Shown here piece by piece: positions 35,041 to 45,424 of a DNA stretch of 64,000 bases. Source of the stretch: Parelaphostrongylus tenuis (lineage: Eukaryota > Nematoda > Chromadorea > Rhabditida > Metastrongylidae); the NCBI GenBank assembly GCA_019055375.1, contig JAHQIW010002019.1:1-64000 (forward strand). Direction: 5' to 3'. Each line of letters opens with the position of its first letter. The stretch's first letter is position 1. The translations under genes and the position numbers were made by a program. The notes beneath the pieces were generated by a model. The model did no database searches, had not been told where the DNA came from, and was given only the letters and a program-made list of their open reading frames with translations.

Positions 35041-36494
35041 TGTCATGTCTTACTCCAGGAGGTTTCTTTCAACCTTATCTTGGATTTTTCTTATTATAAG
35101 GTTTTTCAATAAGTTCTGGCACTAGTGTAATAAGCGCCAAAATTACTAACCAGAACTAATTCTGTTGGACTGTTTGTCGTCATTCGAAAGGTTAAATCAT
35201 TGTGAATCAAAACGTAAGGGACGGCTATAGAAGTAGATGCGCGCAAAGAAAAATGCACGATTTTCGCTATCCATTTAAGGTTTTTTCGCCATTTTGAGGA
35301 TATCTTTGGAATCACCGTATTACTTTGGTAGAAAAAAATTTTCTTTTTTCGATTGTATGATATTGGTCTAGATATATCTTCTATAAAGAAAAGCATTTAT
35401 TTGTTATGGAATTATGCCGCATTTGGCAATTAATCAACTGTATTGAATCATATGGAGGATATCACAATAAAAAAAGACTTTATTTTTGATTTGCCATAGT
35501 TCTATACAAGATCCAGGAGCCATCGTAGTGATTAAAAATTGAAAACGATGAGTGATTTACAACAAAATGATTATGCATGCTGCATTCAATGCTAGTTCAT
35601 AGGTAACTCTCACTAAAGCTAAGTTTGTATCAGCCCTTGGCCTATTTCCATTCATTCAGAGTTGACCTACGTGAGAAGATTGCGTACTTATGGATAGTGG
35701 AAGAATTCCAAGAGTGGAAGAACAATTGGGTCCTACGAGGACCAGTAAAATACACATTTCTCGTTTAGTCATTGTATCAGCATGCCATCTTTTGTTCACA
35801 GTTTAGGTGTACAAATCTCTTCTTCCTAAGCAATCGAAGCCTAATATTTGAAGAAATGTTTGATCGGCAATTGCATCATGCTCAATAATATCTTGGATTC
35901 ACTTTTGCAACATTGGCTAATGATACTGTATAAGGTGAACATGGTAAATGACCTTTCGTAATGCAATTCTGTACTGTTCAGGAGTGTGGACATTGTGAAG
36001 GTATTGACAATGTCTGCAGATTGAGTTCTAAAAATGCTGTGTCTATATTATTGTGAAAATTAATATGACTCTATATACGAGAGACCAACTTTTTGCATAA
36101 GTTGGTGAATCTGCTAGCCGTATATGTTGCATGAAAATTTGTGTTGGAATGAATATTTCAAAAGCATTTGAACATGAGAATGACATGAAATTTGCATACA
36201 CAATGGCGCTGTGCAATCTTCAACCCGATGATCAGATCAGATAGATCAAGCACATGGGCGAAGCAGATCAAGTTATTAATTAGTTTCGGGTGCGGACGTG
36301 CGCACATTTTATTCGGTCTCAGTGATCACCAGCGGTTACACTCCTAACTGCTATAGTCGTTAGCATTTCCAAAGCTTAGTATTCCAACTTTCCTTTCCCA
36401 ATTTTGCTTGCATTCAATGTAAGTTTCTTGCTGCGTCACAATATAACTTTGAGTGCTACTTGCAATTTTTTGAGAGTCCGTTTTTTAGCGCCAT
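35041..36494. other. Intergenic DNA; possible mariner end
   Basis: No gene recognised. At about 35806 'tttaggtgtacaaatctctt' matches the putative mariner terminus at 24803 over 14 bp, so a solo mariner end or deleted copy may lie here. A 96-codon minus frame (35106-35396) is unrecognised. Confidence 0.35.
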
Positions 36495-36495
36495 T

Positions 36496-37810
36496 ATGTC
36501 ATCTGGACAAGGAAACTGCGAAGATAGTACTGCTATGTCGTCTGAAGATGAAGACTGGGAAACCATGTTAGATAGCCTGATAATAAGCGCCGATGAGGAC
36601 ACTGGTGATGAATAGATGCGATCACGGAAAGCAACTTGAGCACCCCAGATGGTGGCGCTGAGGATGGTGGTTTGGTCGATGGCCCGGACGATGCGCAGTT
36701 AGCACATCTGAGTACTGCTCCTGTAATGGGTGAGTGGACCATGGATGTGCGAGCACCCACTTCGCTGTTATTGATGAAAGCTTGACAGGTGTCCAAGGCG
36801 GTCGCCGTGTTCCCCTGCCGAGCAGAATTCAGAAGATAAAACACTGCTAGAGCTTGTCAACAACATCGTAAAGATGTGTACAAACCTAGGAGGGACATAT
36901 GGATCGATGAGTTGCTGATACACTTCAAAGGAAGAATTGTTCCTCGCCAATACCTTCGCTCAAAGGCACAAGTACGGGCTTAAACTCTTCAAACTGTGCA
37001 GTACAGGATGGCACACTTTCAAGACAATTTTTAGCAAAGTGCTGGCACAACTGAAACTTCTGCTGCACGTGTTGCAGATGGTGTTGTAATGGACCAGACT
37101 GATGAGTTACTAGATGAAGGAGGACACCTTCACATTAACAATTGGTACACCACTGCAAATCTTGCTGAGAGACTGCTGCACAAGAACACGCACTTGACTG
37201 AATAATTCAGAAAGAGTGGACAAGGATTGCCAAGGGAGTTCTATGCAGAAAGTAGATAAGGAGCATCAGTTTCAGAATAAAAACGGAGTAACGTTGCTTA
37301 AATTCATGGACAAGACACCGACGGAAAAGTATGAGTGGAATGCGAGTTATAACAAAAGAAAGGGGTATGTCGACCTCATCGATTAGGTGGTTGCGCACTG
37401 CTCGTACATCAGGAGAACAAACTAATGATAAGCGCTTTTCTCGTTGCCTTTTTACTTCACAATATACATTCTCATAGTTTAGGTGTCTTCGCCTACTCTT
37501 CCATTTGGTCACTGATCTATGTATGCTAAACTTTGGGCGGTCTACAAAGAGCGCGTGAGGAATATAACGTTTGCTCACTTCAAGATGAACGTGTATGGCA
37601 GCGACTTACCATCAGAAATGGCTTTTCAGCCGACAACAAACCGCGCTTTTGGAGACAGCAAGAAGAGCGTGCTCGTTGCACGGAATGTTGCCGAACGATA
37701 GCAGAGGAAGAAAATTTCGCAGGTGCTCGACAAAGACTAAGCGAGTACACACAGGTGGAGTCTATGTAAGAGCTTCCTCTGTTTAGAAAGTTTCGATTTC
37801 ACACATGCAA
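36496..37810 (+). pseudogene. piggyBac-type transposase, decayed
   Basis: Begins MSSGQGNCEDSTAMSSEDED, an acidic N-terminus typical of the family. Later blocks, in shifting frames, are KGRIVPRQYLRSKA then KYGLKLFKLCSTG (36925-37010, before the first catalytic Asp), LHINNWYTTANLAERLLHKN then THLTE (37130-37200; the family has a catalytic Asp in 'D-W-TS', here Asn), NKRKGYVDLID (37350-37385, the 'YN--K-GVD--D' block with the last catalytic Asp), and a C-terminal cysteine-rich part (RCTECCRTIAEEENFAGARQ, then CKSFLCLESF). There are many stops. TTAA-flanked ends were not identified. Confidence 0.8.
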
Positions 37811-40130
37811 AATGTGGTGGCAAGGGTTCTAAGCCTTCGAAATAAAAATTGTATAGTGTATTTCAAATTACATGATGTATAGTGTTTAGGCGACGATGAA
37901 ATGATTTTCTAGAATGTGCCAACTGTTAATTGTAAAAGTATGATTTTTCAGGCAATAGGGGTATGATGTTGACCGAGTACTAATTCGTCGGGTAAATTTT
38001 TGCCCGTTAGGATGCTGATTTTACGAGCTGTGATTGTTGAATAGACATTTTGAGTGAAAGGCTTGAAACAATGGAGTTATGTGAACTATCTGCTCAAAAT
38101 ATGGGCCCACCAAAGAAGTATTTACCGCAGTGATGAACTAGGCTTTTCGTCCAACTTACTCCAGCTTTATACTACTACTGCCTCCACATAGCCCTCTATC
38201 AAAATGCATAAACAGGGTCACAAATTTGATTTTGTCAAGGACATGGTTATACAGCAGAATAATGAAGGATTTTATGAGAAGTAGTTGCTCTTTTAATCAA
38301 AAAACCATTGCGGGACATTCACTCATAATACTCCGTTCTTTCTGCAGCGATAAGATGCGAATAACGTATAAATTTCATCTATTATGTGGCAACTTACAGA
38401 AAACCAACTTTATCATCAAAGTCCTTTGGGATTTGGGCTATCTAATGAGTATTAGTACTTTAGTGAAGAGCCTTATATCGGTCCCAGGCGGGCAGATGAA
38501 GAAAATCGAGCTGCGAAAAATAATTTTATTTCCGCTGTTATAACGTAACAAAAAGCTCTTTGAAGGTAAATAGTTTTTAGAATTGCAGAAATTTATGCTT
38601 TCGAATGATCACCGAATGTCTAAGAGAAAACTTATCTGCGGTGAGAAAGGCCTTCAAACAATTGTGTACCTGAGCTAGTACATGTCGTCCTTCAGGGGTT
38701 AATACTATAGTTTCTTTCTGAAAAGGCTTATCATGGCGCAAGTAACAGTCGAGATAAAATCATGTTTCGCTTGCGCACAGTGCTTTTATCAGTAATGATA
38801 GTTTTATTTTTTTTATTCAATAATGAAAGCACGCAAACGCGTATGAAACATAGATTTAATTTTGATATTACAGTGCCGTATAAAGCTATTCCAAGAAATA
38901 AGTATGTTTTGTATTAGAAATAATTTAAGCTGTCGAGTGATCACCAAAACTCTAATGAAATTACTTCTAATCAACAAAATTGGTGCTTATTGTTGTCGTG
39001 TTGGAAATTATGAGAAGCCTAATATATAAACGAGTTTGAATTCAAAGCATAGTCTGTCGTTACGAAAACTATTTGATTTTGTTGAAAAGTATTCAGATGC
39101 GCACTCTCATTGAAAGGAATGTCTATGATCGAAAAATTCTATTTTCAAGGCGAACGTTACACGCTCGGGTAGCTTAAACGTGAGAGTTGCCTGGCTCCTT
39201 GCATGTGAGAATTACATCGTTTTGATTACCTGACAGGCTTCCTCTTCACATGGGAAGTGAGTGATAAACACGAGTGAAATATGGATAAATATTGATAAGA
39301 ATGCATAAAATTGCTCAGTAAGAGTGCAAAATGTGACCTTTCCGTAGACAATCTGCTTTCTCCTTCGAAAATGTGGCGTTTCAAAGAAATCACTGATATT
39401 AATCCCATGCTGCTTGATGAAGCGATATTCATATAGAGTATAAGTGGATTTATAAAAAGTCTTCACCCAGTAAGACAGTAGAAGAAAGTCGCCTCTACAA
39501 CATTATAGTAGTCCTACCCCTAAATCCACAAGTTTTTTCGAATTATCGCTAAAATGGCATCGCATTGTAATGCGCCGTGTCATTTTCGATGAACAGTTCG
39601 TTTACTTATTAACGTTTTGGCATATTTCATCCAACTATAGCCCTACTGAAATCTCTTCTATTATAATCTCTCTACCACTAACGATTGGACTCCCTTTTAG
39701 TGGCGACGAAATTCCAAACATTGTTGGGAAACTACCACATTGCCATTGCAACGACATGGCGATCTCGCCGTGTGGAAGAAATCGTCGTGGTTTCCGGAGT
39801 CGTTAATTATTTCTCTTTTAGCGGCGGCATGGAATTAATACTGTTCATCCACTAATGCGGAGTGTTGTGCAGAATTCTCGTCCACAGGTGCAGGTTGATC
39901 TCGCGTCTCGTCCACAGCGGTAACTCGGGCTACCATTACACAAACAAGCGAGGTTTCTGTGCTAATCTTTCACCCTGTTATGTTACAAGTTATCGATAAT
40001 GGCAACAATCAAGCAACCAACTGACAACTGCTTGGCTTTGCCTGCATGAATCGGCAATGAATCCGAATGAGCTGAGAGCTATTGGAAATACATACTTTTT
40101 TTCGCACTTTACTAGTTCGTCTTCACAGTG
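37811..40130. other. Intergenic DNA, mostly unassigned
   Basis: A 105-codon plus frame (38226-38543) and smaller minus frames (39212-39466) are unrecognised. Between 39690 and 39840, 'cttttagtggcgacgaaatt' and 'cttttagcggcggcatggaa' form a spaced direct repeat, perhaps the edges of a small element. Confidence 0.35.

Positions 40131-40131
<1 letters not shown>

Positions 40132-40177
<46 letters not shown>
40132..40177. repeat. (TA)n microsatellite, about 23 units
   Basis: Uninterrupted TA dinucleotide run followed by variant TATG/TGTACA repeats up to the SINE insertion at 40216. The same tract resumes after the SINE (40527-40564). Confidence 0.95.
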
Positions 40178-40179
<2 letters not shown>

Positions 40180-40215
40180 TGTATATGTACATATATATAA
40201 ATGTATGTGTACATA

Positions 40216-40526
40216 AGGAGCGCATGTGGCGCAGTGGTTAGAGGTGCCCTGCGTCGCACCACGAGGTCCGGTGGTTCGATCTCGCGCTCATAGCTCACCA
40301 AAGCCATCCATCCCCTCCGGGGTCGGTAAGTTGGTACCAGGACAGATCTCAGAGTTGTTTGGGAGGATAAGCAGCACTGACTCGGTTCAGCGGGAGGCCA
40401 CCGCGAGTCATTGTAAAGGTCAGATATGCATTCAATCACCTCAAAACGAAGTTAAAAATTGAAGTTGAATGCATGGCGCATTTCCCAGGGATTGATCAAC
40501 GCTGAGAGCTTTATCCTTTTATCCTT
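40216..40526 (+). mobile_element. tRNA-derived SINE (family 1), young copy with target duplication
   Basis: Perfect 12-bp target duplication TATGTGTACATA at 40204-40215 and 40527-40538. The head GAGCGCATGTGGCGCAGTGG begins the tRNA-like part. The A box is TGGCGCAGTGGTTAGAGG, the B box GGTTCGATCTC, and GAGCGC can pair with GCGCTC like an acceptor stem. A tRNA-unrelated body follows, with the 3' tail 'gctttatccttttatccttt', i.e. TTTATCC-type repeats instead of poly(A). Such tails suggest priming by an RTE- or CR1-like LINE; the partner is not proven here. It landed in a TA microsatellite. The 78-codon frame inside it is not a gene. Confidence 0.9.
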
Positions 40527-40535
40527 TATGTGTAC

Positions 40536-40567
<32 letters not shown>

Positions 40568-40724
40568 CGGCATTAATTATCTCTTTAACCTTTTCACCAC
40601 GGTATGATGTTCTTCTCGGAAAGGATGAGACGCGAATTCAATTCTTTTTCAATTTTAAAGGTTTGCATATATTAACAATACTGGACGCTTTCAATGAAAA
40701 ACAGAACACACTACAATCTCAAAT

Positions 40725-41160
40725 CTTTTCATCATTATTTGAGCCAACATGTCATGTGGTTTGGCAAGGGCTCTTGTACAGCCCGAGACACGTGTTTCGT
40801 CCTTACAGACTCATCAACCGGGCAGAACCCGTCGTCTGTCGATCTATTTATAGTCAGTTCTCTCGGGAGCGCTACACTCCTTATAGAGAGTTATCGACGA
40901 ACGTACGCTTTACGCTCTATGTCAAGTGAAACATTCACCTAACACAGAGTGTTGTGCACTCGATTGCTCATTGGCTGGTACTTTTATCATAATTATACCT
41001 TTCCTTCGAGTGCTTTATTAAGACCGCGCTCAAATTTCAATAGATCCTTTCATTATTATTTAAGCCAACATGTCATGTGGTATGGTAAGGGCTCTTGTAC
41101 AGCCCGAGACACGTGTTTCGTCCTTATTCGCACCTCGTTGTCCATCAATAGAGTTCTCTG
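40725..41160 (-). mobile_element. Retrozyme-like tandem: one full and one partial hammerhead unit
   Basis: Ribozyme sense is the minus strand. The block 'gccaacatgtcatgtggt' and the ribozyme 3' half 'gcccgagacacgtgtttcgt' occur at 40781 and again at 41102, exactly 321 bp apart, so two units lie head to tail. The second is cut inside ribozyme stem II at about 41125. Between them are the conserved unit blocks 'acagagtgttgtgcactcga', 'ccgcgctcaaatttcaatag' and 'atcctttcattattattt'. Plus-strand frames of up to 156 codons across it are shadows that recur only because the unit repeats. Confidence 0.85.
40781..40823 (-). ncRNA. Hammerhead ribozyme, type I (single core change C3 to U)
   Basis: Minus-strand order: stem I GCCCGG (with UCGGGC, one G-U), core UUGAUGA, stem II GUC/GAC with loop UGUAAG, GAAA, palindromic stem III CACGUG, cleavage triplet GUC, then stem I UCGGGC. 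Everything matches the consensus except that the first core base is U instead of C, which would weaken the C3-G8 contact. Confidence 0.8.
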
Positions 41161-41162
41161 GT

Positions 41163-41490
41163 AATTATGATAGAAGTACCAGCCAATGAGCAATCGAGTG
41201 CACAACACTCTGTGTTAGGTGAATGTTTCACTTGACATAGAGCGTAAAGCGTACGTCGTCGATAACTTTCTATAAGGAGTGTAACGCTCCCGAGAGAAAC
41301 TGACTATAAAAAGATCGACAGACGGACGGGTTTCTGCCCAACTGATGAGTCTGTAAGAAAGAAAACACGTGTCTCGGGCTGTACAAGAGCCCTTACCAGA
41401 CCACATGACATGTTGGCTCAAATAATAATGAAAGGATCTATTGAAATGAGCGTGGTCTAAACAAAACACTCGAGATAAAGGTATAATCTC
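41163..41490 (+). mobile_element. Retrozyme-like hammerhead unit, inverted relative to its neighbour
   Basis: A nearly complete unit in plus ribozyme sense: 'agtaccagccaatgagcaat', 'tgcacaacactctgtgttag', 'gaatgtttcacttgacatag', 'gatcgacagacgg', the ribozyme at 41336-41379, then 'gtacaagagcccttaccaga', 'ccacatgacatgttggctca' and 'gaaaggatctattgaaatga'. It is the reverse complement of most of 40725-41010, so the locus can fold into a hairpin with arms of roughly 270 bp. Confidence 0.85.
41336..41379 (+). ncRNA. Hammerhead ribozyme, type I, damaged stem II
   Basis: Stem I is GCCCAA/UCGGGC (one mismatch), the core CUGAUGA is intact (41342-41348), and CACGUG and cleavage GUC (41371-41373) are present. 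The stem II 3' strand and GAAA junction read AAAGAAAAC instead of GGACGAAAC, so stem II is lost. Probably inactive. Confidence 0.75.
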
Positions 41491-41524
41491 AAGTCTTTTT
41501 TTACACATTACAAGCTTGGTCATA

Positions 41525-42190
41525 AATATAACGATAGAATGCAGGACTGTAGTTGCCTTCTTCAGCTGGTTGTGGATCGTGCTACATGTCTCTACATACT
41601 AGGCGTACACTCTTTCGTGCGTGGCGTTCTGCGTTTGGGGTGATATCACACACTCACTCGGTCTCTCTCTTGTTCTCCAGTGGTCGTTGCGAGTGGTGAC
41701 CCGATTATTCACGACTGGTTAGCCTTCCTTTCTCAGCGGTCTGCGAGGGTCAGATGACGATACTGTGAGCCGGCGAGCTCGGGCGTCGGACGTCGGAGTA
41801 GATCATGCGGATTAAAAGGCAGTGAGTAGAGTAGGGTGTAAGATTTGGTGAGCCTACCTGCGAAGAGGGTCAGGTGATGCAGGTCGCCCATGGGGGTTCA
41901 GAGCTGAGTGGAGGGTGACCAGAGTCCAGGTGGTGTGGGCGTGTTTTAGTAGAAGGAGAGGAAAATGAGATAAGAGGGGGATGTGGAAAAGGAGGGAAAG
42001 AGGAAGAGGGCGGAGAGAAGGACGTGAGGGAAAAGAAAACAGGACAGGGGTTATAGGGTATGCGAAAAGTTGCGATAGCGGGGAAAATGGGAGCAATAAA
42101 ATAGCTAGAGCAAATCAAGACAGCGTCGGAAACGGTTGGGAATTGAAGGAAAGAATGAAAGGATGGAGAGGGGGTAGATAACGAAATGAC
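41525..42190. other. GC- and purine-rich island, unassigned
   Basis: The composition differs sharply from the surroundings. 41640-41900 is GC-rich ('ccggcgagctcgggcgtcgg'), and 41940-42180 is almost pure A/G on the plus strand. The long minus frames (80 and 126 codons) are Ser/Pro/Phe low-complexity products of that skew, not genes. On the minus strand 41552-41575 reads CAGCTGAAGAAGGCAACTAC, similar to the centre of the MITE-like elements at 12.3 and 50.2 kb. Origin unknown. Confidence 0.5.
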
Positions 42191-43125
42191 TAGGGGTAGA
42201 TTTGCTTTGATTCCCAAAACGAAGCTAGGCTCAAAAAGGAGCACGCGCATCCTTCGAGATGGACCAACGCCAAGGCTTTGCTTGCGTGTCGATCTTTGTT
42301 TACAGCTGTTCCTTGCATAAAGTTCTCAAGTAATGTTGCTGTTAAGAAATCATCGACAGTTCCTTTAGGATATTCTAAGCTGTCAGAACGTGCCATATAG
42401 TATTATCAAGAACCTGAAGAAATAAACTCAAAATCGACAACTCTCTTTTAGCTTAGTGGCGCACGTTCAATTTTTACGGATGCGCATTGCAACAATATTT
42501 CAGACTGTGCCAAATTCTGGATTTCTTTCACAAAATTCTTCCTCTTCCGTCACTTTTTCAGATGTTGCCTCGTTCTGATACAACTTGGTGTGCACTTTAT
42601 ATATTTACCTACGATGCAGTACCCACCGACAACAAACAAAAATGCACGAGTACACAACTTCCATTGCATATCTGTTATCAAAGCTTTGTTGCTCTAGTTG
42701 AAATGATAACATCGCTATCCGTGGTCGGTTGTGAGTAGTCATTTCATTCTCTTCAGCTTTCATAGCCGGTGCTACTTTCATAGTCCTCTGCATTCCATCG
42801 ACCAAATCTGAAGAACTTTCCGATTGAGAATCAATAATGGAGGCCAAAGATGTTGAAGCAGGCGAGCAGTCGGAAACCACGCTGGTAGGAAGTTCAGTGC
42901 TTTTGCTCGAAAGTACAATTTAGGTCGAGAGCTTGCCAGGATTCTCGAAACTTTTAATAAAGTGGAGCTGTAAGATGACAAACCCTTATTTTTTATAAAG
43001 ACCCTGGTTACTCGTAGTAATTATCATTTGGAATTATCACTTAAACTCAAGCACAGGATCCGCGTTCAAAAATTCTGTGTTTCCTGGAAATGGTAGGATA
43101 CGATACGCTGGCCTTGTGAGATACT
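42191..43125. other. Intergenic DNA, nothing recognised
   Basis: Frames of 60-91 codons on both strands without motif or splice support. Confidence 0.35.
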
Positions 43126-43129
43126 TGAC

Positions 43130-43465
43130 ACGATTCAGTGTCGTCCCTCTCTAGTTTAAACGCTCGAGCTCACATTACAAAGTCGACTCTCCCAATTAAG
43201 GAAAATTCTATTGGACCAAAGCACTACATCCAACGTATACGCCTGATATTGCTTCTTGATTATCATATCTTCCACACTCTGAAGGGGCATCTGTGGCGAA
43301 AAAGATTCAAAGACTACAATCAGCTCAAGAGCGATCTTATTGACTTTTTTGATCACCAGCGTCATTCTTTTTCTGGGGTCGGCATTCAGTCTTTGCCCAG
43401 AAATGGTTGCATACCATTGATCATGACAGCGGTTATATGTCATTCAATTGATATTTAAAAAAAAA
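43130..43465 (+). pseudogene. mariner transposase C-terminal fragment
   Basis: Frame-shifted blocks: LNARAHITKSTL (after the second catalytic Asp), TYTPDIASSDYHLF-like (43225-43275; third Asp present as LDYHIF), then LKGHLWRKRFKDYNQLKSDL and IDFFDHQRHSFSGVGIQSLP, and in another frame QKWLHTIDHDSGYMSFN and stop. That is the standard D34D end of a mariner transposase. The N-terminus and first Asp are absent. At least three frameshifts. Confidence 0.8.
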
Positions 43466-43549
43466 AAACGACTGAATCAACAAATTGTCGCAATGCGAAG
43501 GAAATTGTAGGGCAACTCTATATCTTCATCTATAGGTACCGATCATCTG

Positions 43550-43790
43550 TCAAATCTTCTCTTCATGGTGATTTGATGCTCCAGATACAGTGGCCCGTTT
43601 GCAACCACTGCTTTGCAACCTTACAAAGATTTTTGGTGGGCAATAGTAGAAAGTCTTTACCGCGAGACAGCCTATAGACGTAGCCTCGTATTGTTTTCGT
43701 AGTGCGTCTAGGACGCATCTCCAATGATGATCGACCTGATAAATGTGAAAGTTCTGCTTCTGCAGTCGCAAAAAAGTGCGGTGGCAAAGC
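43550..43790 (-). other. Unrecognised ORF pair
   Basis: Two overlapping minus frames of 73-74 codons. No family recognised. It lies just after the mariner fragment and could be an unrelated repeat. Confidence 0.2.
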
Positions 43791-43989
43791 CTACTAAGAA
43801 TTATTCTCTAGGAAACCGTAGTCTCTGAGCAATAATCCAATTTAGAAGAGGAAAACCTTTATAAAAACAAAATGCTAAAGATGTTGTGGGCAATATAACA
43901 TCACTCACGAAGAAATCCTCTTGTGTCTCTTATTTTCTCTTTCTTCTTCCGGGCAGAGGTTTTAAATCCTTAACTTCATTCACACAATC

Positions 43990-44040
43990 AAACGGTTAAC
44001 GTTTCGGCAGGCCGCCTTCGTCAGAGCACCTTTTGTTATA
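43990..44040 (-). repeat. Fragment related to the MITE-like centre
   Basis: Minus strand CTCTGACGAAGGCGGCCTGC followed by CGAAACGTTAACCG, resembling the centres at 12306-12340 and 50226-50262. Confidence 0.5.
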
Positions 44041-44650
44041 TGTCTTCCACTGAATGAACAGGCGAAGGACAACGGAATGGTAATCACATAGACCAGTAAT
44101 GCACCATACCCCTCAAAACAACAGTTTTATATACTGACTCATAACAACGGGTGATTACGCAGGACTCTTGTGTGTGTTCAATAATCTGCATGAACCATCG
44201 TTACGCAATGTCCTGCCTACCATTTCTTTTACTAGGCCTTTTTTCTACAACCCGTCATTCACGGAAGGCTTTCTTTCTGCAGCATAGTGGAGCTGCTAGT
44301 CCACGGTATACTCTTCACATGGGTATTGTTAGATGGCAGACGACTTCTCTCAATGTTATCTCAAAGTGATCACGTTAAACAATCTTTGGACTTTTTCAAC
44401 ATAACGGCCGCCGATTTTTGCACGACAATTAGGGTTGTTTAGAAAATTTTGGTTCAAATTCAGTAACAACGGGAAGATGATGTGAGACTGGTTTGATCAG
44501 GGTGGAGTTTAAATGGCGAATACCCTTTTGTCGCATCTCCATTCACTGCGCTCCAAAATCCATGAAGCAATGTGGTAAACAAATATGAATAACCACTTTA
44601 GTAAGCTTCAGAGAAGTTATAAAATCGATAATAACCTTTGCTGTTTTTAG

Positions 44651-44756
44651 ACTATTACATGTACAACAACCAGTCTACTGTTTACATTGACAATGGGAGC
44701 TATTGTTTCCGGTATTGTTCGGTTTCATCATCCTTCCGCTAGATGTCTCACCTCAG
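44651..44756 (+). CDS. SLC1 exon, TM1 (2-bp deletion)
   Basis: Encodes SLLFTLTMGAIVSGIV and, after restoring the shift near 44720, GFIILPLDVSPQ. It is homologous to the intact exon at 15604-15711 (108 bp there, 106 bp here). Acceptor TTTTTAG, donor GTAGAT. Confidence 0.75.
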
Positions 44757-45424
44757 GTAGATGTTTTCCAGACTGACATGTCTTTTCAAACTCCAACGTT
44801 TTCGATACTCTTTGCCAAAACTTAGCTGTTTGTAAAGAGATCAGAGATCTCTCAAAAAGGTAGAAAAACAAGTGTGGAAAAGTTTTTTTCTGAAAAGGGG
44901 GCTTTCATTAAATTTTTAACATTAGAATATCCAGTAAATAAAGCAAATGTCTCCATTTCTTCGAAAGCATTGAAACCTTGACAACATTAATGAAATGCAA
45001 TCTTTAATCATCAAACTTATCGATTCACTACTTACCATGTTTTACTGATGAGACACCTCAATGGCTAAACATATTTTTGGGTATATCTCTTATGAGACAG
45101 AAAGGATAAGCGCGTCACCTTTTTCTTAATGCACAAATGCAAGGTAATGCATAACATAAGAGATAGTTGAAGAAAAAGAGTAAAGCACTAGAAAATTGAT
45201 TGCATCGATACCATCCTTGGAAAGCATTGTGCCGGAAGAAGTAGGTGATTTTAGTGAGCTTCATAAGATAAGTTATTAGAGACTGTGGTACATGCGGGCC
45301 TTGGGGTCAGACACGGGCAATTCGTGTCCATCTTAGATAAGCATAGTGAACGTCATAAGATAATAGGCCTTCTCATGAGTTAGAACACTACAGCATAAGC
45401 ATCAAAGTTTCAACAGAGGTAATC

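Noticed and set aside
40459..40929. 156-codon plus-strand ORF, the longest in the window
   Set aside because: It spans the SINE tail, a TA microsatellite and the hammerhead unit; the similar frames at 17.2, 40.9 and 41.3 kb exist only because the unit repeats. The conserved feature is the RNA structure, not the peptide.
41854..42250. 126- and 80-codon minus ORFs rich in Ser, Pro and Phe
   Set aside because: They are low-complexity by-products of the purine-rich strand; no domain or splice support.
43998..44030. CTGACGAAGGC...GCCGAAACGTT as a hammerhead
   Set aside because: There is an extra A between the CUGACGA box and the stem, stem III has no loop and no stem I closes. Kept only as a look-alike motif.
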